Positions 1 through 12,634 of a stretch of DNA of 64,000 bases are shown here, in pieces. This DNA comes from Porphyra umbilicalis (lineage: Eukaryota; Rhodophyta; Bangiophyceae; Bangiales; Bangiaceae): assembly GCA_002049455.2 (NCBI GenBank), contig KV918804.1, positions 268,739 through 332,738 on the forward strand, in the 5' to 3' direction. Numbering within the stretch: position 1 is the first letter of the stretch; each line of letters opens with the position of its first letter. The position numbers and the translations under genes are program-made. The notes under the pieces are model-generated. The model was not told where the DNA came from. It saw nothing but the letters and a program-made list of their open reading frames with translations, and did no database searches.

Positions 1-514
1 AGCTGTGTCGGTTGTGGCGATGGATCTGACATGTTCATCCCGACCGCGCTGCGGTACGATTGAGATGGCGTCCTCGGCGCTGGGCTACGATACTGTGCCG
101 GATTGGCGACCCGGACGGCGGCGGTGCTCAGCGTTGGAGCGCTCTCCCGGGAATTCCCGGCGGGGTAATCGACGGAGGAGCGTGAGGCGGATGAAGACCA
201 AGATTATTGGCGGGGTCGTCACCATTGGTGTCTTCCCCCGGCGTCGCCGGAACTGTGGGTGGGGCTTTGCTCGTGGCAGCCCACCCCGGTGATGACGCCC
301 TGTCGAGCATCTCGGAGAACATCCGGCCCCACGCGGGGTACTTCGGCAGACAGCGCTACTAAGTTGCGACAAGGACCGGGCAAGATAAGACGCGACTAGT
401 ATCGCGCAACGCGAGATAGAGAGGAAGCAGATAATGGGGCGAGCGCAAGACACAAGAGTGGCCGCTGCGATAACGACGACGAGCCGTCGGGAACCTCAAA
501 ACCGACGGCGATGA
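1..514. other. No recognisable gene
   Basis: This stretch runs from the window edge to the first tandem array. Short open frames exist on both strands but show no domain, signal or start context. I see no RNA gene or repeat in it. Confidence 0.5.
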
Positions 515-2175
515 CGGCGCGTCGGCGGCATCGACGACTGAGTCGTTGACAGCGACCGATCAAGGGCGTCGTCGACGCGATCGCATTCGGCGGCGCGACG
601 GGCGGACATCTGCGTCGCTGTCCTCTTGCCCCGACCGAAGATCGAGCCGACGGATCCGGCACCGCCGGCACACGTAGCAACGAGCCGTCCCTCTGGGGCG
701 GGCGCTGATTCGTGACCAGCGCCCCGCCCCGGAGGCGGAGGACCAGCTCGGAGCGATGCATGCTCGCGGCGGCAAAGCCGCCACGGTCGGCTCCGTTGAG
801 GAGGGGGAGGGGCGACGCCCGTGCCGGGCGTCGGTGCACGCGGCCCGTTCGTCCCCTGGTCGTGGGGACGACGGCGCGGGCACGGGCACGGCGACGGGTG
901 ACGCCCCTGAAAGGGATAGACGCGCGTTGGCAGCGCGGGGCATCCCCGGGGACGGACGGTCCTCGACGACGGCGGCGTTGCGGTTGCGGCGTCGACGACT
1001 GAGTCGCTGACGGCGACCGATCCAGGGCGTCTTTGACGCGATCGGATTTGGCGGCACGACGGGCGGACACCGGCGTCGCCGTCGCCTTCCCCCGACCCAA
1101 GATCGAGCCGACGGAACCGGCACCGCCGGCACGCGTGGCAACGAGCCGTCCCTCTGGGGCGGGCGCTGATTGGTGACCAGCGCCCCGCCCCGAAGGGCGC
1201 GATACGGCTCGCAGCGATGCGTGCTTGGGGCGGCGGAGCCACCACGGTCGGCCCCGTTGAGGAGGGGGAGGGGCGACGCCCGTGCCTGGCGTCGGCGCAC
1301 GCGGCCCGTTCGTCCCCTGGTCGTGGGGACGACGGCGCGGGCACGGGCACGGCGACGGGTGACGCCCCTGAAAGGGATAGACGCGCGTTGGCAGCGCGGG
1401 GCATCCCCGGGGACGGGCGGTCCTCGACGACGGCAGCGTTGCGGTTGCGGCGTCGACGACTGAGTCGCTGACGGCGACCGATCCAGGGCGTCGTCGACGC
1501 GATCGGATTTGGCGGCACGACGGGCGGTCATTGGCGTCGCTGTCGCCTTCCCCCGACCCAAGATCGAGCCGACGGAACCGGCACCGCCGGCACGCGTGGC
1601 AACGAGCCGTCCCTCTGGGGCGGGCGCTGATTCGTGACCAGCGCCCCGCCCCGAAGGGCGCGATACGGCTCGCAGCGATGCGTGCTTGGGGCGGCGGAGC
1701 CACCACGGTCGGCCGCGTTGAGGAGGGGGAGGGGCGACGCCCGTGCCTGGCGTCGGTGCACGCGGCCCGTTCGTCCCCTGGTCGTGGGGACGACGGCGCG
1801 GGCACGGGCACGGCGACGGGTGACGCCCCTGAAAGGGATAGACGCGCGTTGGCAGCGCGGGGCATCCCTGGCGTCGGACGGTCCTCGACGACGGCGGCGT
1901 TGCGGTTGCGGCGTCGACGACTGAGTCGCTGACGGCGACCGATCCAGGGCGTCTTTGACGCGATCGGATTTGGCGGCGCGGCGGGCGGACATCGGCGTCG
2001 CCGTCCTCTTCCCCCAACCCGAGATCGAGCCGATGGATCCGGCACCGCCGGCACGCGTGGCAACGAGCCGTCCCTCTGGGGCGGGCGCTGATTGGTGACC
2101 AGCGCCCCGCCCCGGAGGGGGAGGGCCAGCTCGGAGCGATGCATGCTCGCGGCGGCAATGCCGCGACGGTCGGCT
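515..2175. repeat. Tandem array of a 461-bp unit, about 3.6 copies
   Basis: The anchor CTGAGTCG recurs at 538, 999, 1460 and 1921, exactly 461 bp apart. The segment starting GTGACCAGCGCCCCGCCCC recurs with the same spacing near 712, 1173, 1634 and 2095. The first and last copies share one variant around 740-790 (GGAGGCGGAGGACCAGCTC type). The two middle copies share another (GAAGGGCGCGATACGGCTC type), so unit subtypes exist. Long frames on both strands through this array come from its composition and are not called as genes. The array fades out near 2175, just before the 335-bp array. Confidence 0.93.
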
Positions 2176-2364
2176 AAAATGCGAAGGGGACGGGGGGCGA
2201 CGCCCATGACGGTCGTCGACACACTCGATTGGTCCGCCCTGCGCCGTGGGACGGAGACCGAGTCGGGGCGGCGTCGACGCGGCCAGATGTGGTGAAACCA
2301 CGGTCGACCCAGCGGCGCAGGACCGCGCCCTCAAGAAAGAAGCGACACCCTCGCAGCGGGTGCG

Positions 2365-5300
2365 CGCAGCGCGTCCTCGTCTGCCCCCGTCGTCGTCGGC
2401 GGGCGCGGTGACGCCGACGGGGGGAGGTCTTCCCGTCGTCCGATTCGCGGTGCGACGACGGCGGCGCGGGCTCCGCGAGGCACGCTTCCCCCCTGGCGTA
2501 GGGGGAAGTCGGGGGCAGCAACGCCCTCGGCGTGGGGGCGCGCCGCCCCTGGCGGGCGGCGGCGGCGGCGGCAACGACGGGGTGCTTCCGCCGGCGCGGC
2601 GCTGGGGCGCGGCGGCGCCGTTGCAAGATTTTCGGTCCTCTGCGGCGGCGCCGCCGGATCAAGCGCGGCCCAATCAGCGGCCGTCTTGCCGACGGCGCGC
2701 GACGCGCGTCTTCGTCTGCCCCCGTCGTCGTCGGCGGGCGCGGTGACGCCGACGGGGGGCGGTCTTCCCGTCGTCCGATTCGCGGTGCGACGACGGCGGC
2801 GCGGGCTCCGCGAGGCACGCTTCCCCCCTGGCGTAGGGGGAAGTCGGGGGCAGCAACGCCCTCGGCGTGGGGGCGCGCCGCCCCTGGCGGGCGGCGGCGG
2901 CGGCGGCAACGACGGGGTGCTTCCGCCGGCGCGGCGCTGGGGCGCGGCGGCGCCGTTGCAAGATTTTCGGTCCTCTGCGGCGGCGCCGCCGGATCAAGCT
3001 CGGCCCAATCAGCGGCCGTCTTGCCGACGGCGCGCGACGCGCGTCTTCGTCTGCCCCCGTCGTCGTCGGCGGGCGCGGTGACGCCGACGGGGGGAGGTCT
3101 TCCCGTCGTCCGAGTCGCGGTGCGACGACGGCGGCGCGGGCTCCGCGAGGCACGCTTCCCCCCTGGCGTAGGGGGAAGTCGGGGGCAGCAACGCCCTCGG
3201 CGTGGGGGCGCGCCGCCCCTGGCGGGCGGCGGCGGCGGCGGCAACGACGGGGTGCTTCCGCCGGCGCGGCGCTGGGGCGCGGCGGCGCCGTTGCAAGATT
3301 TTCGGTCCTCTGCGGCGGCGCCGCCGGATCAAGCGCGGCCCAATCAGCGGCCGTCTTGCCGACGGCGCGCGACGCGCGTCTTCGTCTGCCCCCGTCGTCG
3401 TCGGCGGGCGCGGTGACGCCGACGGGGGGAGGTCTTCCCGTCGTCTGATTCGCGGTGCGACGACGGCGGCGCGGGCTCCGCGAGGCACGCTTCCCCCCTG
3501 GCGTAGGGGGAAGTCGGGGGCAGCAACGCCCTCGGCGTGGGGGCGCGCCGCCCCTGGCGGGCGGCGGCGGCGGCGGCAACGACGGGGTACTTCCGCCGGC
3601 GCGGCGCTGGGGCGCGGCGGCGCCGTTGCAAGATTTTCGGTCCTCTGCGGCGGCGCCGCCGGATCAAGCTCGGCCCAATCAGCGGCCGTCTTGCCGACGG
3701 CGCGCGACGCGCGTCTTCGTCTGCCCCCGTCGTCGTCGGCGGGCGCGGTGACGCCGACGGGGGGAGGTCTTCCCGTCGTCCGAGTCGCGGTGCGACGACG
3801 GCGGCGCGGGCTCCGCGAGGCACGCTTCCCCCCTGGCGTAGGGGGAAGTCGGGGGCAGCAACGCCCTCGGCGTGGGGGCGCGCCGCCCCTGGCGGGCGGC
3901 GGCGGCGGCGGCAACGACGGGGTGCTTCCGCCGGCGCGGCGCTGGGGCGCGGCGGCGCCGTTGCAAGATTTTCGGTCCTCTGCGGCGGCGCCGCCGGATC
4001 AAGCGCGGCCCAATCAGCGGCCGTCTTGCCGACGGCGCGCGACGCGCGTCTTCGTCTGCCCCCGTCGTCGTCGGCGGGCGCGGTGACGCCGACGGGGGGA
4101 GGTCTTCCCGTCGTCCGATTCGCGGTGCGACGACGGCGGCGCGGGCTCCGCGAGGCACGCTTCCCCCCTGGCGTAGGGGGAAGTCGGGGGCAGCAACGCC
4201 CTCGGCGTGGGGGCGCGCCGCCCCTGGCGGGCGGCGGCGGCGGCGGCAACGACGGGGTACTTCCGCCGGCGCGGCGCTGGGGCGCGGCGGCGCCGTTGCA
4301 AGATTTTCGGTCCTCTGCGGCGGCGCCGCCGGATCAAGCTCGGCCCAATCAGCGGCCGTCTTGCCGACGGCGCGCGACGCGCGTCTTCGTCTGCCCCCGT
4401 CGTCGTCGGCGGGCGCGGTGACGCCGACGGGGGGAGGTCTTCCCGTCGTCCGAGTCGCGGTGCGACGACGGCGGCGCGGGCTCCGCGAGGCACGCTTCCC
4501 CCCTGGCGTAGGGGGAAGTCGGGGGCAGCAACGCCCTCGGCGTGGGGGCGCGCCGCCCCTGGCGGGCGGCGGCGGCGGCGGCAACGACGGGGTGCTTCCG
4601 CCGGCGCGGCGCTGGGGCGCGGCGGCGCCGTTGCAAGATTTTCGGTCCTCTGCGGCGGCGCCGCCGGATCAAGCGCGGCCCAATCAGCGGCCGTCTTGCC
4701 GACGGCGCGCGACGCGCGTCTTCGTCTGCCCCCGTCGTCGTCGGCGGGCGCGGTGACGCCGACGGGGGGAGGTCTTCCCGTCGTCCGATTCGCGGTGCGA
4801 CGACGGCGGCGCGGGCTCCGCGAGGCACGCTTCCCCCCTGGCGTAGGGGGAAGTCGGGGGCAGCAACGCCCTCGGCGTGGGGGCGCGCCGCCCCTGGCGG
4901 GCGGCGGCGGCGGCGGCAACGACGGGGTACTTCCGCCGGCGCGGCGCTGGGGCGCGGCGGCGCCGTTGCAAGATTTTCGGTCCTCTGCGGCGGCGCCGCC
5001 GGATCAAGCTCGGCCCAATCAGCGGCCGTCTTGCCGACGGCGCGCGACGCGCGTCTTCGTCTGCCCCCGTCGTCGTCGGCGGGCGCGGTGACGCCGACGG
5101 GGGGAGGTCTTCCCGTCGTCCGAGTCGCGGTGCGACGACGGCGGCGCGGGCTCCGCGAGGCACGCTTCCCCCCTGGCGTAGGGGGAAGTCGGGGGCAGCA
5201 ACGCCCTCGGCGTGGGGGCGCGCCGCCCCTGGCGGGCGGCGGCGGCGGCGGCAACGACGGGGTGCTTCCGCCGGCGCGGCGCTGGGGCGCGGCGGCGCCG

Positions 5301-6750
5301 TTGCAAGATTTTCGGTCCTCTGCGGCGGCGCCGCCGGATCAAGCGCGGCCCAATCAGCGGCCGTCTTGCCGACGGCGCGCGACGCGCGTCTTCGTCTGCC
5401 CCCGTCGTCGTCGGCGGGCGCGGTGACGCCGACGGGGGGAGGTCTTCCCGTCGTCCGATTCGCGGTGCGACGACGGCGGCGCGGGCTCCGCGAGGCACGC
5501 TTCCCCCCTGGCGTAGGGGGAAGTCGGGGGCAGCAACGCCCTCGGCATGGGGGCGCGCCGCCCCTGGCGGGCGGCGGCGGCGGCGGCAACGACGGGGTAC
5601 TTCCGCCGGCGCGGCGCTGGGGCGCGGCGGCGCCGTTGCAAGATTTTCGGTCCTCTGCGGCGGCGCCGCCGGATCAAGCTCGGCCCAATCAGCGACCGTC
5701 TTGCCGACGGCGCGCGACGCGCGTCTTCGTCTGCCCCCGTCGTCGTCGGCGGGCGCGGTGACGCCGACGGGGGGAGGTCTTCCCGTCGTCCGAGTCGCGG
5801 TGCGACGACGGCGGCGCGGGCTCCGCGAGGCACGCTTCCCCCCTGGCGTAGGGGGAAGTCGGGGGCAGCAACGCCCTCGGCGTGGGGGCGCGCCGCCCCT
5901 GGCGGGCGGCGGCGGCGGCGGCAACGACGGGGTGCTTCCGCCGGCGCGGCGCTGGGGCGCGGCGGCGCCGTTGCAAGATTTTCGGTCCTCTGCGGCGGCG
6001 CCGCCGGATCAAGCGCGGCCCAATCAGCGGCCGTCTTGCCGACGGCGCGCGACGCGCGTCTTCGTCTGCCCCCGTCGTCGTCGGCGGGCGCGGTGACGCC
6101 GACGGGGGGAGGTCTTCCCGTCGTCCGATTCGCGGTGCGACGACGGCGGCGCGGGCTCCGCGAGGCACGCTTCCCCCCTGGCGTAGGGGGAAGTCGGGGG
6201 CAGCAACGCCCTCGGCGTGGGGGCGCGCCGCCCCTGGCGGGCGGCGGCGGCGGCGGCAACGACGGGGTGCTTCCGCCGGCGCGGCGCTGGGGCGCGGCGG
6301 CGCCGTTGCAAGATTTTCGGTCCTCTGCGGCGGCGCCGCCGGATCAAGCTCGGCCCAATCAGCGGCCGTCTTGCCGACGGCGCGCGACGCGCGTCTTCGT
6401 CTGCCCCCGTCGTCGTCGGCGGGCGCGGTGACGCCGACGGGGGGAGGTCTTCCCGTCGTCCGAGTCGCGGTGCGACGACGGCGGCGCGGGCTCCGCGAGG
6501 CACGCTTCCCCCCTGGCGTAGGGGGAAGTCGGGGGCAGCAACGCCCTCGGCGTGGGGGCGCGCCGCCCCTGGCGGGCGGCGGCGGCGGCGGCAACGACGG
6601 GGTGCTTCCGCCGGCGCGGCGCTGGGGCGCGGCGGCGCCGTTGCAAGATTTTCGGTCCTCTGCGGCGGCGCCGCCGGATCAAGCGCGGCCCAATCAGCGG
6701 CCGTCTTGCCGACGGCGCGCGACGCGCGTCTTCGTCTGCCCCCGTCGCCG
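2365..6750. repeat. Satellite array of a 335-bp unit with 670-bp higher-order period, about 13 copies
   Basis: A 335-bp unit repeats head to tail; the landmark GTGGGGGCGCGCCGCCCC falls every 335 bp from about 2534 to 6554. Copies are nearly identical. Three diagnostic sites alternate. Type A has CGAGTCGCGG, GGGTGCTTCC and AAGCGCGGCC. Type B has CGATTCGCGG, GGGTACTTCC and AAGCTCGGCC. From about 3110 to 6030 A and B units alternate strictly, so the true repeat is a 670-bp dimer. Edge units are mosaics. The unit length is not a multiple of three, so reading frames rotate from unit to unit and the overlapping frames of about 300 codons on both strands are not genes. It could be a centromeric or subtelomeric satellite; the window does not decide. 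Confidence 0.96.
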
Positions 6751-6905
6751 TGGGTGGGCGATGTTCACCTATCTCGCCGGGGGCCTTCCTGTTGTTGGTT
6801 TCGGATGCCGTTGGGCGGGTCGGGTACGTGACGGCATGGCCTTCCCTTCTGGGCTAGGGGGATCTCGGAGGCCACCCCGACTTCGGCGGTTCTCTTGTTC
6901 CCCTG
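6751..6905. repeat. Decayed terminal copy of the 335-bp unit
   Basis: After the last good unit the sequence still follows the repeat (CCCCCGTCG, then GGGCCTTCCTGTTGTTGGTTTCG, TTCCCTTCTGGGCTAGGGGGA) but with many substitutions. It fades into unrelated sequence near 6905. Diverged edge units are usual in satellites homogenised by unequal exchange. Confidence 0.8.
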
Positions 6906-7210
6906 TCTTGCGCGTCGATGCGCTGTCGACGGTCTCCGTCGTGCGGCGAGGACGCCGCAGTCTCAGATGGGGGAGATGTAGTACTACGCCAGAGGCGTTG
7001 TACTCGTGGCTGTGGGCGCTGGTGCTCGGAAGCCGGGTGGTCGGTGGTGTGTCGCCTTTGTGGCGTGCCACTGCGGCGTGTGAGCGCCTGCGGCGCACGT
7101 GTCTGGGTGAGCTCGTCCGATTGTCCGGTGCTGACAGCGGGGCGTGTCAATCCAGATTGGGTAGTGTTATGCATTGGAGGGAATTATCTGCATCGTAGGT
7201 ATTTGGCAGC

Positions 7211-7305
7211 GCGGGACCGGGCCAACTAGTGGCCCCGGTCCCCGCGCAGCGGTTTCCGCCCTTTAAGGACGAAGGGCGACGACGGTGGGAGGCACCGTCG
7301 TCGCC
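7211..7305. repeat. Two adjacent hairpin-forming inverted repeats
   Basis: The first has arms 7211-7224 and 7230-7245 (GCGGGACCGGGCCA against its complement with two one-base differences) around ACTAG. The second is perfect: arms 7275-7287 (GGCGACGACGGTG) and 7293-7305 with a 5-base loop. They lie about 130-220 bp beyond the 3' end of the pogo-type transposase frame and could belong to that element's end or to a transcript terminator. Neither role is shown. Confidence 0.6.
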
Positions 7306-7436
7306 GGCAAGTAAACCGTGCCTGTTTGTCTTGGCGTTTCGGTCGGCCTGACTTCCTGGACCTCGAGTCCCATAGCGGGTGACGCACGAGCGGCTAGGAC
7401 GGCCGGTACTTCCCTCCTCTCCGAGGTGATCGCGAT

Positions 7437-9677
7437 TCATTGTACTACAATTTCCGCAGCCTCATCCGATACAGCTCGCAAGGAGTTGCGATCGTCACCG
7501 TGCCGAGCGGTCAGGCGTGCCTCCATCTCTAGAGGAAGAATGCGGGCCTTCAACCAGCAGTGCGCGATGGTGGCTGGCTCCATGTCCTGCCACTCCTCCT
7601 TAACAAGCTCGGCCACGTCCTGCAAGTGAGCCTCCCCACCATCACGCACGCTCCGCACCGGGCGTGGCTCGGCAGCGCGCCGTCGACGGGCGCGCCGTCG
7701 CGGACCAGCACTTGCGAGACCCTCTATACGGGGGGCCTCCACCCACACATTGGGCAGCCGAAGCGGAAGATTCGCTGGCACGCTGGGTACAACGGGGGCC
7801 ACGTACGCACGTGGCTCGCCCGTTGGACCTGGGGCGGCCGGCGCCACAGCGTAGGCGCCAAAGAGCCCGGCTGAAGCGGACGCCTGCCTGGCCGCAGCAG
7901 CGAGTGGGATGGGCGCCGCCGCACCAACAGCGCGTGCAGGCAACCGGGGCGGATCGCCCATGGCCCAATCATCCCTCGCCGGCGCTCTCGCGCCGGACTC
8001 CACCATAGTGGTGCCCGCCGCCGCGGCCACTGATGAAGATTGCACAGGTCTGGCGCCCCCCAATACCGAGGCAATGTTGGCCTCACCGCCTTCCTCACAA
8101 TGTGGCTGAAATCTCACAGTCACACCGCGACCGGCGCTCTCCCCCGTCGCTGTCCTGTGGCTCGGCGGTCCCGTTAGGCCCCACCCATCGACCCGACCGT
8201 CAGTCGCGCTCTTGGTGGGTCGCGACGCCTCCATCACAACCCCTTCTGGAGCGCGGTTGGTCACGCCGGTACCCGTCGCGGGTGCCTCCTCCGCCGAAGG
8301 GCCACCACTGGATGCGCTCTGCCGTCTTCGAGCGTCAGCCAATTGTGTGACCCGAGTGCGTTCAAACGCCTCAACCACCAAAGCCAGCAGCCGCCATTTG
8401 TACCTGCGCTTTAGCGCCGCGATGATGCCGGCGTCTAGGGGCTGGTGGACGGAGGTAACGTTAGGCGGTAGAGGTATGGTAGCAACCTGAGGGTGCTCCA
8501 GCTTCGAGTGTGCGCCGCAGTTGTCCACGACCAGCGTCACAGGTAGCGACGTCCGCGCCCGCACGGCAGGCACGAAAACCGTGGTGAACCATTTTTCGTA
8601 GACGTCGGCATCCATCCACGCCGACTTTTGGTTGAAGTAAGGTAGAGGGAACGCCGCCCGCGGGGGTTTGAAGCATACTGGAACTTGAGCAGTGCCAATA
8701 ATAACCACAGGGATCTTGTGGGTGCCTGTTGCATTGCATGCCAAAACCAGCGTCACGCGGTCCTTGGCTTTCATAGCCTTGGTCCCACGAACGCGCCGCC
8801 GCCGCCTAGCGGTCACGTACGCGCAGTTTGGGAGACACCGGAAAAAGAGACCAGTTTCATCCATATTGTAGATTTGGTCGTGCTCATAGGCAGACAGGTC
8901 CGCCCGTATTTGCGCCATCCGCTCTTGTGCCGCCGCCACATCAGTGGCCGCCGACCCGCCCGTGCCCCAAAGTGACGTGTTGACCAGGTTGTGCCTTGCC
9001 GCCCACCGCCGCACAAAGCCCGTCGACGCCGCAAAGCCGGATACGCCCAGCCGCTCCCCAATCTCGCGAGCCCGCTGCTGCAAAACCGCCATCGTCAACG
9101 GCAGAGTGTCTGGCCCCAGGCCGTTCACTATCTCGTACCAACGACGCAACTCGCGGTCCGCGTCCGCCATTGTTGACCACCGCACCCGTAGGGAGTCCAG
9201 CGGCTCCCCGCTTGCGGCACGGCCTTGTTGCTACATTCTCGACTTGACCGAGAACACCGCCCGCACAGCGGCCACCGATGTAGGTTTGGGGAAAACGTTT
9301 ACCAAATCTTGCGTCTTGTCAAACATCCCCGTGTCCTTGAGACGAATATTCTCCAGCTTGTCCCCGAGTGTTAGTGGCTGGCGCTTCTTCCTGACGCCCG
9401 TGTGGCCCTCCGCCACGCGTGCCGTGCCGCGTGCGGCAGATCTAGGGGGTGTGCTGGTAGCAGGAGCGGCGCACTCCAAGTGAGCTACAGCGGCGGCAGA
9501 TGCCGCCGCTGCCGCCACACCAACGGCATGCCGAGTCCCCGGCGACGCCAGCGGGTACACGTGCTGTACAGAAGCGTCTGCTGCGGCAGCAGCGACGCGT
9601 CGTACTGTTGAGGTTGACGAGGTGGCACGTCCGGCGGGAGGTGTGGATGAGGGGGGGCGCCGGCGGCGGGGCGCCAT
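7437..9677 (-). pseudogene. Pogo/Tigger-type DDE transposase with one in-frame stop
   Basis: One reading frame runs from ATG at 9677 to 7437 and is broken only by TAG at 9231-9233. Upstream of the stop (149 codons) is a CENP-B/Psq-like helix-turn-helix start (KKRQPLTLGDKLENIRLKD). Downstream come a second, CENP-B-type HTH region (ELRRWYEIVNGLG) and then the DDE_1 nuclease core. Counting from the codon at 9185, the catalytic residues are D109 (YNMDETG), D221 (VVDNCGAH) and D251 (HQPLDAGI). The remaining about 320 residues are low complexity, ending in a conserved-looking tail with DMEPATIAHCWLKARILP. The catalytic triad is intact, so the lesion is recent, or the stop is read through or wrongly sequenced. 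I could not define the element's terminal repeats. Confidence 0.88.
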
Positions 9678-9936
9678 CGTCGCTAGGCAGCGACTGCGTC
9701 GACGGGCGCGACCGTGACGATGACCGGGACAATGGTGGTCACCGGGATGGGGACCTAGGTTTCAGAAAATGCGGGCAGCGTCGGGAGATCTCGGCTCTGG
9801 AAGCGTTCCAGCTACGGCGGTGCCGGCGTGATCTGGAGGTTGACATTGACACCAGCGTTTAGTTGTCAATGAAATTGACGTTAGTTGAAAAATCATTGAT
9901 AGTCGATCGACCGGAATACCGACGTCGATCATAGCA

Positions 9937-9998
9937 TGTGATCGGGGCCGATTCCGGCCGAGCACCTTGTGATCGGAGCCGATTCCGGTCGACCGCCG
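9937..9998. repeat. 31-bp direct repeat, two copies
   Basis: TGTGATCGGGGCCGATTCCG at 9937 recurs with one change at 9968. A partly inverted relative (TCGATCGACCGGAATACCGA) sits just upstream near 9903. The repeats lie about 260-320 bp upstream of the pogo-type transposase start (that gene reads leftward), where subterminal binding sites or promoter elements would be expected. That role is inference. Confidence 0.55.
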
Positions 9999-10290
9999 CT
10001 CGCTTATATAGCAGGTGCTATACAACCGGGTGCTGTATGATCGATCGATGACTGTATCAATGGCGCCGAGGAGACGCGGCGGGGGAAGGGCGCCGCACGT
10101 GTGCGAGAAGAGCGATCGGGCGACTGTCCTTCGCATTTCGGAAGACCGGGCATCGAAGGCCAACGGATGCCAGAGATTGGCGGAAACAGCCATGTAAGCT
10201 ACTCATGGACTGCTACGTGGCTGCGGTCACCTCGGTCGGTACCGGTTTTTGACGTGGGTCGAAGGGCCTCCTTAGCGATATATGGGATGG

Positions 10291-10356
10291 AAATGTGGGT
10301 CCAAGGCTTAACGTGGCGTGAAACGTGTCCCCGACCCACGCCGTCGACCCACATTT
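10291..10356. repeat. 11-bp inverted repeat
   Basis: AAATGTGGGTC at 10291-10301 is mirrored by GACCCACATTT at 10346-10356 with a 44-base spacer that also contains GACCCACG. It lies between the pogo remnant and element X. No function can be assigned. Confidence 0.55.
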
Positions 10357-10790
10357 GACATGCCGAAGGTCTCTAATCAGGACAGTTTTTCGGTGTTCTT
10401 TTGGGCTGCCTCGTTTACCGACGAAGGGCCGCGCGGTAGCTGCGCGGGGGCGGGCGTGCCGCACGAACGGGCGGCGCCGCCCGGCTGCCCCCACCCGTCA
10501 CGGTCGGCGGTCGGTGCCTGTGGCTTCGCTCGTAGGGGAGCGCCACGGCGCCACGCGGCGCCGCCTTCGAGCCTGGCGGGTCGCGCCGCCGGCGGCTCTT
10601 CGCTGCAGGCGGCAGCTTAACAGAAAGCCGAACAGATGGCCATATGTTGGGGCTGTCTGTTTGGTAACAGACGCCGAACAGACGCCGTTCTGTTCTGCGC
10701 CGCTGTTGGTATGTCTCATGGGTCACTGCCAGGATCTGGTTCGTGTAACGGCTCTCATCATGATGCGCAGTGAGCTTTTGAATACCTAAG

Positions 10791-12634
10791 AGCACAGCCA
10801 ACAACGCTGCATCGACTCCGCATCCGAACCAATTTAGGCCCGCCACGTATGAAACGGGTGGGCGTATGATTGGGTGTCGAGGACGTTCCGACCCTGCAAC
10901 CTCAAGGTCCCGAGAGCTGCATTGTACTTGATAGAAAACAGGGGCTACATTCTTAAACCAACGTAAATATTTGTGGAAGTCAGAACGCTCATTGATGGCT
11001 GTGCCTTTCTACATGCAACCGGCTCTACGTCCTTCTTGAGGCTTTTGACGCTGCCAGGTGTACCAGCGCGAGAGTCCTGGCCTGAGAGTGCGATCGTCGT
11101 CAAAAGCGCATGCAATCGTAGTTAAATTTAGCCGACATTCTGCGATCAGACGGCTACTGTTGTTGATATCACCAGACAATGCGGCGGTCGTCGAGCCGTT
11201 TAGAGCCACGATTGGGGACACCACGTGTCTCAGTCATGTCGGAAGTGGTCCCAAGCAACCAGATTGCTTCTCGCCTGCACGCAGTCGCTTTGAATGGTCC
11301 CATGGCCCGGATACGTTGCACGACGGACGAGGGGGCAAGCGAGAGGCATGCCGTCTTCTTCCACACGTCCGCTCTCGCTGAATGCGCCACAGTATCACTG
11401 GCCCAGGGCTTCGACACCAGCGCACGAGGCACGGAAAATCCAGGTCGCCCAGTGACGCACGGGCGTGTATGGGCCGCGGCTAGCCCGGCAACGTTGTGGG
11501 AGGGCCGAGACAGGGATATAAAAGGGATATGGGATGCATGGAATCTTCTTCTACTGGCCCTCGGTCGCCCATTCTAGGGCCCGGGCGGCCCGCTTACATC
11601 GCTCGTTGGCTGAGTCAGCACCACACGAGCCGCGGCAAAGCCTCGTCGGACTCTATTCTGTTGCCTTGTGTGTGTGTGGAAGGGCGGTGGCCAGCCAGGC
11701 TACGGTTTCGTAGGGCTCCACCTGTGATTCATGAGGAGTAGCCTCATCTTCCATTCATAATCTGGTCGGCTCTCGCTGCAAGGCGCCCGCATGCGCTGCA
11801 TTAGTGATTCGACAGCCGCACGAGGCGCGGCCTGGTGGACTGCTGTTTTTTGGCGACGCGGGAACGAGGTGAAAGAGCTCGGTTGTCAACGTTGTGTGTG
11901 CTTTAGACGTCTGAGGGGCACAGGCGCCCCGGCGTGTGATCCACTATTTCCCCCGTCCTCGCGTGACTGGCGCGCCACGCCCCGCGCGCACGGCTCTTTC
12001 ATGACGAGCAGCCTGCCAGTATCGAAATACCGTCGCCGCGGGACCTCTCAGTACACAGCACGTGCCGCTCAGCTGACGCCTGGGCCAACGACTGGTTATC
12101 GGACCAGTAGATACCTGTTACTGATCATTATTGTTCGCCGGTGGTGACTCGATTGACGCTGAGGGGCCATCGATTTGGCCATCGACTTCGACCCGCCTCG
12201 AGGGGGGCACTGAGTCTAGGTAGGGACCTAGCTAGGGGGCATGTGGAATTGCACAGCACGTGTGGAGCGGATGGGCAGGTGGCTCGGAAGGGTTCTTCTG
12301 TGCCCAGATCACAGCATAGGGTGCTCACCATCGCGGGAATGTCGTGCTTACCACCACTGCTCTTTCACGCTCACCGGCCACGCCCACGCACCACCCACTG
12401 CTCCCTCGCCTACACCCACCCGCCGCCCGCAGATTGCTCGTGCTCCTACTCCGGCCTGGACGTCGTCGCCGTTTACGAGGCCGAAACCTCCCATTACTCA
12501 GCTCTCGGCCGCCGTCGGTCCGCCTGCCCGTTCGCCGCCGGTGCGCCTCCAGCCTGCATCTGCTCGGCCTTGAAGGGCCGCGTGGCCCTAGGGCCCGCAC
12601 TTCCTTGCGGCAGCCAGAGATGTATTAGCGGGAA
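10791..12634. other. PIF/Harbinger left interior without recognised gene
   Basis: About 1.8 kb between the left terminal repeat and the first accessory frame. Several frames of 60-180 codons occur on both strands, but none has a domain or convincing start. It may hold promoter sequence for the plus-strand accessory genes. Confidence 0.45.

Noticed and set aside
2365-6750. CRISPR-like regular repeats
   Set aside because: Units are 335 bp and identical throughout with no unique spacers, in a eukaryotic genome.
2174-7198. Dozens of overlapping 200-440-codon frames on both strands across the 335-bp array
   Set aside because: They repeat every 335 bp, rotate frame because 335 is not a multiple of 3, and are Arg/Pro/Gly artefacts of GC-rich satellite DNA.
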